Assembly: GCA_905213325.1 (NCBI GenBank)
Contig: CAJMHW010000036.1
Coordinates: forward strand, 1 to 16,632
Length of the DNA stretch: 16,632 nt
Direction: 5' to 3'
Source: Collinsella aerofaciens
GTDB lineage: Bacteria > Actinomycetota > Coriobacteriia > Coriobacteriales > Coriobacteriaceae
The notes below the pieces were generated by a model. That model was not told where the DNA came from. It did not search any database and saw nothing but the letters and a program-made list of their open reading frames with translations. The number at the start of each line of letters is the position of its first letter. Within the stretch, counting starts at the first letter, position 1. A program made the position numbers and the translations under genes. Shown piece by piece: positions 1 through 5,786 of this stretch.

Positions 1-15
1 CCCGCTGAGCTGGGC

Positions 16-1665
16 CTATGCCGGAATCTCTCCCACAGAAACCACCGAAGAGCCCAAAAAGCCCGCGATCTTGCCCCGCGGCGTCACCCACTGCAAAAAG
101 CGCTCGTAAGTCACCGGCGTCTCGTACGCCACTTCCTCATCAAGAGATAGCTCATCCAAGTCGGCACCCGCCGTGCTGATCTCGCGGTAACGGATCTCGC
201 GCACCGTCGCACCGTCACCCCGAGCAGCCAGACGGTTCTCAACGAGCTGACGCAGGTTAGGCTTCTTGTTGCCCACCATAATGTCGTCGGAGCTAAAGTC
301 GCGGATCATGCGACTGATACGGCAGAACGCCGGCGTCACCACGATGTCGTTGGCCAACACATCGAGCAGCTCGTCCTCGGTATAGGGGCACCACTCGCCA
401 CGCTCATAGCGGCCCACCAGACGCGAGCCCTCGATGAGCGCGCACGGGTAGACCTTGACCTCGTCGGGCATAAAGGCGCCCTCGGTCATAAAGCGCTCGT
501 AGTCGCGTTTGTCCCCCTCGGGCGTAGCGCCCAGCAAGTTGAGCATAAAATGCGCGTGGATCTTAAAGCCAAACAGGCGCGCAAGCGAGAACGCCCGCTC
601 GATCTTCGCCACCGAAATGCGACGCTCGTTGATATCGAGCAGGTGCTGGTCAAGGCTTTGGATGCCCATCTGAATCTTGGTGCAGCCCAGGCGACGAATG
701 AGCGTGAGCGCCTGTGGCGTCACGGCATCGGGCCGGGTCTCGATAACGAGCCCCACTACGCGATGCTTCGCCGTCTCGTTGATGCGCTGCTGACGCTCGA
801 GCTCCTCCATCGTGGCCGTCTGCCACTCGGCGACCTCGTCCCACGGCGTGCCGGGGCCGTACAGACGACGCACCGCACGGTTATAGCCGCCCACGGCAGC
901 ATCTACGCGCTCCTGTTCGCCGGCAACACCGCTCGCAAGCTCGGCCTCGTCGGTCGCAATACCGGCAGCCCGATAGCGCTCGCGACGCTCCGCCACCACC
1001 GGCGGCAGCGCATCGGCGGGCGCGTCATCGAGCAGGCGCCCTGCCTCGGCACGGCTGATGCCCGGACGCGCCAACATGGGGTTGGCAGCCACGCCGGCGA
1101 CGGCATCGTCATTGAGCGCACGGAAAAGCTCCGACATAAACCATGCCTGATACCCTTGCGGATAGTCGCTCCAGGTACCGCCAAGAACGATAAGCTCGAT
1201 CTTGTCGGTTGCATGCCCCATTTGCGAAAGCGCGGTCAAACGAGCACTCACCTGCAGATACGGGTCGAAGCAGTTTTGCTCTGCACGGGCACACGCCGGC
1301 TCAGCGTGCAGATAACTCTTGGGCATGCGCAGGTCGTTGGGACAAAACAGGCAATCGCCCGAGCACGGCCAGGGCTTGGTGATGACGGTAATGGTCGCCA
1401 CGCCCGAAGCCGTGCGGCGCGGCTTCATGCGCAACACCTGCAGCAGTTGACGTTCCAGCTCGGAATTGACATTCCACGCAGCCCACCGAGCCGGCTCCTC
1501 ACGTTTAACCCGCTGGTAGAACGGCAGCAGACGGCGCTTGGCCAAATCGCGCTTGTCGGCACCCTCGCGGCGCGCCTCGGCATGTATCAGTTTGACGAGT
1601 GCCTTGTCGTCCACGGTCTCGCCGCGACGCAGAGCCTCGAGTATGTTCAAGATAATCTGTTCCAT
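16..1665 (-). CDS. Elp3-like radical SAM tRNA U34 modification enzyme, GNAT part apparently truncated
   Basis: 549 aa. Elp3 enzymes use a radical SAM domain and a GNAT acetyltransferase domain to start carboxymethylation of uridine 34 in the tRNA anticodon, with SAM and acetyl-CoA as substrates. Seen here: a CSGDCLFC cluster motif (C-x3-C-x2-C) near residue 100, then the Elp3-typical blocks ELIVLGGTWSDYP, VVGLVIETRPD, QMGIQSLD, KVYPCALIEG and NKKPNLRQLVE. The GNAT domain should follow with about 80-100 more residues after the 'RFLQWVTP.GKIAGFL' block, but the protein stops 12 residues later (GSSVVSVGEIPA) and has no acetyl-CoA-binding motif. The other two frames are open to the window edge but do not read like GNAT sequence either, so a simple frameshift is not obvious. 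The start ATG has only a weak GGGG ribosome site. The radical SAM assignment is firm. Whether the enzyme is active is uncertain. Confidence 0.85.
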   Translation of the reverse strand: MEQIILNILEALRRGETVDDKALVKLIHAEARREGADKRDLAKRRLLPFYQRVKREEPARWAAWNVNSELERQLLQVLRMKPRRTASGVATITVITKPWPCSGDCLFCPNDLRMPKSYLHAEPACARAEQNCFDPYLQVSARLTALSQMGHATDKIELIVLGGTWSDYPQGYQAWFMSELFRALNDDAVAGVAANPMLARPGISRAEAGRLLDDAPADALPPVVAERRERYRAAGIATDEAELASGVAGEQERVDAAVGGYNRAVRRLYGPGTPWDEVAEWQTATMEELERQQRINETAKHRVVGLVIETRPDAVTPQALTLIRRLGCTKIQMGIQSLDQHLLDINERRISVAKIERAFSLARLFGFKIHAHFMLNLLGATPEGDKRDYERFMTEGAFMPDEVKVYPCALIEGSRLVGRYERGEWCPYTEDELLDVLANDIVVTPAFCRISRMIRDFSSDDIMVGNKKPNLRQLVENRLAARGDGATVREIRYREISTAGADLDELSLDEEVAYETPVTYERFLQWVTPRGKIAGFLGSSVVSVGEIPA

Positions 1666-1683
1666 GACCCCATTGTAAAGGCA

Positions 1684-1717
1684 AAGGCGCCGGAGCCAAT
1701 CTCAGCTTCGGCGCCTT
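1684..1717 (-). terminator. Hairpin downstream of the DUF4097 gene
   Basis: A perfect 9-bp stem (AAGGCGCCG paired with CGGCGCCTT) lies between the stop of the DUF4097 gene and the start of the Elp3-like gene. On the minus strand it is followed by TTGCCTTTAC, which is only moderately T-rich. It probably reduces read-through from the regulator/DUF4097 pair into the Elp3-like gene. Confidence 0.5.
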
Positions 1718-1760
1718 CATCAAACAGCGCGTCTATGTACCGATCTCCGAAAACCTCATG

Positions 1761-2660
1761 TCACTCCGGATCAAACGACATGTCGCCCGAACCGACCTCA
1801 AAACGATACGTGGCAGACTTATCGCCGTTATCGAATTCAAGATTCAAAACGGTCTCGCCGTCGTAGCCAAGCGGAAGGAAATCGCTCTCGAAGTCGCCGC
1901 TGCCCAAGGTGAGGCTCGCCTTAAAGCCCGTCGAGTTCGGAACCGTCATCTCCACATCGCCCGAGCCCACGCTCACGTCCATCGACTTCGCGGGGGCCTG
2001 GTAGAGCTCGAACGTCACATCGCCCGAACCGACCTCGGCATTCAGGGTATCGGTCACGGTACCCGTAAACTCGACGTCTCCCGAGTCCAAAGTCAGGTTG
2101 AGGTCATGACACGCAATGCCCGCGACCGTCAGATCACCCGATCCCACATTCGCTGTGATGCCCACCATGTTATCGGCAACATCGCGCGGCAGTTCGACGG
2201 TAACCGTGCGGTCAATGGCGCGCTCGTCATCGCAATCGAACTGGCGAATCTTGAGCGTAGAACCCTTGATTTCGGCCAGGTTCTGGGTTGCCGCATCGAA
2301 GGCAACGGTCCCCGTTGCCACGCGACCGCTTTCAATTACGCGCACTGGCCCGCCGGAGACGTGTTTGACCTCGACCGTGCCCGACGTCACGTCCAAATCA
2401 AGCGATGTGAACGCGTCGGCATCAAACGTTTCGCTCGAAAGCTGTTGAGGCCGAGCGGAATAGTTACCGCTATCCAAAAGATCGTCCTCGTCAAGCGCAT
2501 CGTCCATACCAGACAAGCCGGATACAACATCGTCGAGATCCCACGGACCATCAAAATGAATCAATGTCCGCGAAATGCCAAAGACAAGTCCGATGATGAG
2601 CACGAACGCTCCGATGCCAACGCCCAAGCGTACCTTGGATTCATGCGAAAGCTTCATCAT
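1761..2660 (-). CDS. Membrane-anchored DUF4097-family beta-repeat protein
   Basis: 299 aa. Residues 12-29 form one hydrophobic segment after a basic N-terminus (KLSHESKVRLG), which suggests a signal anchor and an extracytoplasmic body. Residues 30-75 are acidic and low in complexity. From about 80 to the end the chain is a run of short beta strands punctuated by SGD turns: VGSGD (172-176), LDSGD (191-195), VGSGD (210-214), VGSGD (231-235), LGSGD (252-256) and VGSGD (289-293). This periodic pattern is characteristic of DUF4097/adhesin-like beta-solenoid domains. Molecular function is unknown; such proteins often accompany envelope regulators. Its ATG overlaps the stop codon of the upstream XRE gene, and the AGAGGG ribosome site lies inside that gene, so translation is probably coupled. 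Either of two adjacent ATGs could be the start. Confidence 0.8.
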   Translation of the reverse strand: MMKLSHESKVRLGVGIGAFVLIIGLVFGISRTLIHFDGPWDLDDVVSGLSGMDDALDEDDLLDSGNYSARPQQLSSETFDADAFTSLDLDVTSGTVEVKHVSGGPVRVIESGRVATGTVAFDAATQNLAEIKGSTLKIRQFDCDDERAIDRTVTVELPRDVADNMVGITANVGSGDLTVAGIACHDLNLTLDSGDVEFTGTVTDTLNAEVGSGDVTFELYQAPAKSMDVSVGSGDVEMTVPNSTGFKASLTLGSGDFESDFLPLGYDGETVLNLEFDNGDKSATYRFEVGSGDMSFDPE

Positions 2661-3379
2661 TCATCACCCTCTTTGGCACTCGGCTCAGCGGTGGCCGCGG
2701 CAGCCATGCCAGCGTCAACCGCAGTGGAAACGTCCTCCCCCTTAGTCCTAGCGACCGCCGGCACCGGACCAACCTGGATATCCCCACGTGCCCAATCGCC
2801 ATCAAGCGCACGTGCCACCCAGTGATAGATAGGAATCGTAAAGAAGATCAGTGCGGGAAAGGGGCTGGCACCAACCAGGAACATCAGTAAAAAGAACAGT
2901 AGCCAACACACGGCCCAATACGGGAACGACTGGAACGGGCCCTTCACCGGAGTCGAGCCAACCGCAGTGCCACTCGTCGCCTGCGCCGTAGCGGCATTGG
3001 CGGCCTGCGCACTCCAGCTTGCCGCTTGCGCCGCCTTGGCCGCAGCATCACTCGCCTGCGTTGCCGCCTCGGTAGCGCGCGCCGCCGCCTCATGGGTGCG
3101 AGCACGCTCTGCCGCCTCGGCCTCACGCTGACGGGCGCGGTCCTCGTTCTCAAACTCGATATCGTCCTCGATCTCGTCGCTCGGATTGAGCAGCTCGTCT
3201 AGGCTCACGCCATAGAGTTTGGCGAGTGAGATCAGGTTCTCGGTATCGGGCGAGCTCTCCGCGCGCTCCCATTTACTGACTGCCTGGCGCGACAGCCCCA
3301 GCTTTCGCGCCAGCCCTTCTTGGCTAAAACCCTTGCTGCGACGAAGGTCGGCGAGCCGCTGCGCAGTTTCTACATTCAT
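2657..3379 (-). CDS. XRE-family transcriptional regulator with two C-terminal membrane helices
   Basis: 240 aa. Residues 5-65 are a Cro/C1-type helix-turn-helix (LADLRRSKGFSQEGLARKLG, then LSRQAVSKWERAESSPD). An acidic stretch (68-80) and a highly Ala-rich, charged, probably helical linker (81-135) follow. Two hydrophobic helices (about 153-170 and 173-190) come next, then a polar tail. The layout is that of a membrane-tethered one-component regulator. The start is the ATG at 3379 because AGGAGG (3384-3389) lies 4 bases upstream and the HTH begins at once; an in-frame extension to 3628 has no family-like sequence. It overlaps the next gene, for a DUF4097 protein, by 3 bases, suggesting that this protein is its partner or target. 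Signal and operator are unknown. Confidence 0.85.
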   Translation of the reverse strand: MNVETAQRLADLRRSKGFSQEGLARKLGLSRQAVSKWERAESSPDTENLISLAKLYGVSLDELLNPSDEIEDDIEFENEDRARQREAEAAERARTHEAAARATEAATQASDAAAKAAQAASWSAQAANAATAQATSGTAVGSTPVKGPFQSFPYWAVCWLLFFLLMFLVGASPFPALIFFTIPIYHWVARALDGDWARGDIQVGPVPAVARTKGEDVSTAVDAGMAAAATAEPSAKEGDE

Positions 3380-3383
3380 GGTT

Positions 3384-3389
3384 CCTCCT
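3384..3389 (-). promoter_or_regulatory. Ribosome binding site of the XRE regulator
   Basis: AGGAGG on the minus strand, 4 bases before the ATG at 3379. It decides the start, excluding the longer in-frame extension to 3628. Confidence 0.75.
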
Positions 3390-3497
3390 ATGTGATGCCA
3401 GCCGTGCCGCCGGACCGTTTTTGTTCTTAAGGCGCCTTGCACAGTTAAAAATCTATCCGCCACCGCCAAAAGCATGCCACCTATTCTAGTGAGATTT

Positions 3498-3526
3498 TTG
3501 ACAACCGGCGGTTGCGGGCACATATG
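3498..3526 (+). promoter_or_regulatory. Possible promoter of the methyltransferase gene (candidate 1)
   Basis: A perfect TTGACA -35 (3498-3503) is followed after 17 bases by CATATG (3521-3526), which matches only 3 of 6 positions of the -10 consensus. It lies in the 267-base divergent gap between the XRE regulator and the methyltransferase gene. Apart from the two candidate promoters and the two ribosome sites, I see nothing else in this gap. Confidence 0.3.
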
Positions 3527-3570
3527 AGCTGCGGAAATGTGTCCAAACAAAGCAATGACCCACGGCTCGG

Positions 3571-3600
3571 TTGTCCCCGTTGCGGCGTTAACGGTAGTAT
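3571..3600 (+). promoter_or_regulatory. Possible promoter of the methyltransferase gene (candidate 2)
   Basis: TTGTCC (3571-3576), an 18-base spacer and TAGTAT (3595-3600); each hexamer matches 4 of 6 consensus positions. If used, transcription would start after the in-frame ATG at 3599, which favours the GTG start at 3647. Confidence 0.3.
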
Positions 3601-3646
3601 GGTCGTACTGTTTATTCCGCACCGCCAACGGAGGGAGTCCCGCGCC

Positions 3647-4519
3647 GTGAACCGCGATTTCGCCTCATCGCTCATCCAGCTCAACAACACGTTCTATCGC
3701 GAGCACTCCGCTTCCTTTTCCGATACGCGCCAGGCCCCGTGGCCCGGCTGGGTGCGCACCATGGACATCGCGCTCGGGCAGCTCGACGTCGCCACGATCG
3801 AGCATCCCGTCCGCGTCTTCGATCTTGCCTGCGGCAATATGCGATTCGAGAACTTTGCCGCCGGCGGCGCACTTGCCGCCAAGGGCGTCGACGGCGCAAA
3901 CCCCTCGGCAGATGCCAGTTGCCCGTTTGAGTTCTATGGTGTCGACTCGTGTCAAGACCTGGCCATCGATGCACATGGCCACGCGCTGCGCATTCCCAAC
4001 CTGCACTTCCAGGAACTCGACGCGCTCGACGCCCTTATGAAGCTCAACCCCGCCGAGACGCCCGACGTGCTTTTCGACGCCCCGCTCGCCGACATCTCGG
4101 TCTGCTTTGGCTTTATGCACCATGTGCCGTCGTGCGAGTACCGTGTACGCGTGCTCGACGCTCTGGTGCGCCAGACGCGCCCAGGCGGCATCATCGCCAT
4201 CAGCTTTTGGGAGTTTATGAACGACGAGCGCATGGCGCGCAAGGCCGTTCGAGCCGAGGCCCGCGCCGAGCTCACCCCGCCGTTTGAGGGTTACGATTCC
4301 GCGCAGTTTGAAGCCGGTGACCACCTCATTGGCTGGCAAAACGACCGCCACGCCTACCGCTATTGCCATCACTTTGACGATCAGCAGATCACCGACCTGG
4401 TGCGCGGCGTCCGTACGTTCTACAAGAGCGGCGAGGTCCCCGTGCGCGAGCTCGAGCGCTTCCATGCCGACGGTCGCAGCGGCGATCTCAACCGCTATGT
4501 GATCCTCAAGCGCCTGTAG
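3647..4519 (+). CDS. Class I SAM-dependent methyltransferase, Trm9/ALKBH8-like
   Basis: 290 aa from a GTG start with GGAGGGAG at 3630-3637; an upstream in-frame ATG at 3599 is possible but lacks a good ribosome site. The SAM-binding motif I is VFDLACGNMRF (57-67). GVD (98-100) is the likely acidic end of strand 2. DISVCFGFMHHVP (149-161) is the motif IV region, and RPGGIIAISFWEF (178-190) the post-motif block. The C-terminus keeps the pattern YRYCHHFDDQQ (237-247) and DLNRYVILKRL (280-290), which resembles the 'R-Y-Y-H ... N-W-x-V-I-L' end of Trm9/ALKBH8 enzymes that methylate cm5U34 to mcm5U34 in tRNA. That substrate is an inference; only the methyltransferase class is firm. An Elp3-like gene 2 kb away and trmB 118 bases downstream fit a tRNA role. 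Confidence 0.8.
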   Translation: MNRDFASSLIQLNNTFYREHSASFSDTRQAPWPGWVRTMDIALGQLDVATIEHPVRVFDLACGNMRFENFAAGGALAAKGVDGANPSADASCPFEFYGVDSCQDLAIDAHGHALRIPNLHFQELDALDALMKLNPAETPDVLFDAPLADISVCFGFMHHVPSCEYRVRVLDALVRQTRPGGIIAISFWEFMNDERMARKAVRAEARAELTPPFEGYDSAQFEAGDHLIGWQNDRHAYRYCHHFDDQQITDLVRGVRTFYKSGEVPVRELERFHADGRSGDLNRYVILKRL

Positions 4520-4557
4520 GCATCGGCGACTCGCCGCCAAGCCGCATCGCATCTTTC

Positions 4558-4581
4558 GGGCAAGCTATGCCCACCCTTTTT
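4558..4581 (+). terminator. Weak terminator candidate after the methyltransferase gene
   Basis: A 5-bp stem (GGGCA/TGCCC, loop AGCTA), then ACCC and five T. The stem is short, so read-through into trmB is plausible. Confidence 0.35.
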
Positions 4582-4593
4582 CAACCCATTGGC

Positions 4594-4615
4594 GGAACGC
4601 GCGGCCATGCGTTCC
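4594..4615 (+). other. Hairpin in the trmB leader
   Basis: A perfect 7-bp stem (GGAACGC/GCGTTCC) with an 8-base loop ends about 13 bases before the trmB ribosome site (AAGGAG). No T-tract follows, so it is not a terminator. It could stabilise the transcript or influence translation. No further function is visible. Confidence 0.35.
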
Positions 4616-4637
4616 ATACTTATGACCAAGGAGCCTC

Positions 4638-5477
4638 ATGGGAGCCGTCCACGTTCGCACGCCTAAGAACTTTGTGCTCGAAGAGCGCCTGGAGCGCTAC
4701 GCCGATGCGATTGAGACGAACCCTGAAATCTATGCCGGAGATTGGCGCGAGGCCTGTGCGCCCGCAGGCAGCAAGCCCTTCGAGCACCTTCACCTGGATC
4801 TTGGCTGTGGCAAGGGAACGTACCTTGTAGAGCGCGCGGGCCACGAGCCAAACACCCTCTTTATCGGCATGGACCAGGAGCCCATCTGCATTGCCTATGC
4901 CGCGCAGAAAATCTGCGAGCAGGAGCTATCCAACGCACTCGTCCTGCCCCGAGGCGCCGCATCGCTGCCACAGCTATTTGCCGCAGGCGAGCTCGATGCC
5001 ATCACCATCAACTTTCCCACGCCGCAGCCCAAGGCCAAGTACGCCAAAAAACGACTCGTCCATGTCGACCATTTGATGCTCTACCGCCCGCTCTTTGCAG
5101 CCAACGCCACCGTCACGCTGCGCACCGACAGCAAACCATTGCGCGATTACGCCCTGGGACAGTTTGCCGCGGCCGGCTACGACACGCTTTGGGTAAGTGA
5201 CGACGTACGCCGCGACCATCCCGAGCATCCCGAGACCGAGTACGAGCGCCGCACGCGCGAGATGGGTGCCGCCGTCTATGGCATTCGCGCCACACCTGGA
5301 GCGCAGCCCAGCGATGAACAGCTCGCGGCGGGCCGCGCGCAGGAGCAAAGCCTTGCCTGCTACCTGCCCGAAAACCTCGATGCGCTCACCTATGTACCTC
5401 TGGGCATGGAAGAGGCCGTCGAGAACTTTAGAAACCGCGCCCGCAAAGGCAAGAAGCGCCTGCCGCAGGAGTCCTAG
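4638..5477 (+). CDS. trmB: TrmB-family tRNA (guanine46-N7)-methyltransferase, divergent
   Basis: 279 aa, longer than most TrmB proteins (about 210-240). TrmB transfers a methyl group from SAM to N7 of G46 in the tRNA variable loop. Seen: SAM motif LDLGCGKG (53-60), FIGMDQE (75-81), TD (163-164), and the C-terminal TEYE signature (200-203) followed by G-x-x-VYGI. The central family signature, usually F-P-D-P-W-P/H-K-x-R-H-x-K-R-R, reads FPTPQPKAKYAKKRL here. The normally acidic Asp is Thr, Trp is Gln and His is Tyr, so activity or substrate may differ. About 60 extra residues (217-279), ending in a basic stretch, follow the catalytic fold. The start is the ATG at 4638, with AAGGAG 4 bases upstream. 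Confidence 0.82.
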   Translation: MGAVHVRTPKNFVLEERLERYADAIETNPEIYAGDWREACAPAGSKPFEHLHLDLGCGKGTYLVERAGHEPNTLFIGMDQEPICIAYAAQKICEQELSNALVLPRGAASLPQLFAAGELDAITINFPTPQPKAKYAKKRLVHVDHLMLYRPLFAANATVTLRTDSKPLRDYALGQFAAAGYDTLWVSDDVRRDHPEHPETEYERRTREMGAAVYGIRATPGAQPSDEQLAAGRAQEQSLACYLPENLDALTYVPLGMEEAVENFRNRARKGKKRLPQES

Positions 5478-5542
5478 GGGCTTCTGATGGTCGCGGCGTC
5501 GGCAAACAAGCGCAAATAGGCACCAGCGAACGACCCTCAAAC

Positions 5543-5665
5543 CTAAGTGAGTAGACTTTTTTGCAATAGCCAAGCACAACCCGCATAACGAAAACTAAAA
5601 CCGCAGGTAGAGCTCTTGCGCAAAAGCCATGTGCTCGCGATATTGCAAAAAGTCTACTCACTTAG
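5543..5665. repeat. 123-bp inverted-repeat element, copy 1
   Basis: The termini are inverted copies beginning CTAAGTGAGTAGACTTTT. The left arm (5543-5568) and right arm (5641-5665) pair over about 25 bp with one bulged T, the inner end of the stem being GCAATA/TATTGC. A further AGCAC/GTGCT pairing lies inside. The centre holds CCGCAGG-N7-CTTG at offset 58. It fills most of the 309-base gap between trmB and the helicase gene. It has no transposase and I see no clear target-site duplication (flanks CTCAAAC and CTGGCAAC). No T-tract follows the stem, so it is not a standard terminator. Copy 2 is at 15255-15377. It could be a MITE/REP-like mobile palindrome or a structured RNA. Confidence 0.85.
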
Positions 5666-5786
5666 CTGGCAACTGCACCAAACGGCTGGGCAGAACGCCC
5701 ATTTCCTGCATTTTCTTGCCTGCGAACGCATCGATGCGACGCTACGCCATAATAGTTGGCGGACAATCGCAAGAGAAAGAAAGCAC

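Noticed and set aside
16..60. A simple frameshift as the cause of the short Elp3 C-terminus.
   Set aside because: Both other frames are open to the window edge but neither gives the expected RLSLP-type continuation. It remains possible only with a larger change.
550..1866. Long plus-strand open frame (438 codons) opposite the Elp3-like gene; similar long frames lie opposite the DUF4097, helicase, methyltransferase and DUF2130 genes.
   Set aside because: They are antisense shadows of GC-rich coding sequence. Their translations show no family motifs and their starts lack ribosome sites.
3486..3500. Partial resemblance of CTAGTGAGATTTTTG to the terminus of the 123-bp element.
   Set aside because: The central TAGAC is missing and no second arm is nearby, so it is probably chance.
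3512..3646. Upstream extension of the methyltransferase to an earlier start.
   Set aside because: The extension crosses both candidate promoters, has no good ribosome site and no family-like sequence. GTG at 3647 has GGAGGGAG upstream.
5428..5661. Short frames running through both 123-bp elements that begin MSRLF and contain KVYSL.
   Set aside because: The peptide similarity comes only from the identical terminal repeats. The frames lie on opposite strands relative to the conserved central box and the interior peptides do not match.
5641..5700. The 123-bp element as a rho-independent terminator of trmB.
   Set aside because: No T-run follows the 3' arm; the T-run lies inside the 5' arm.
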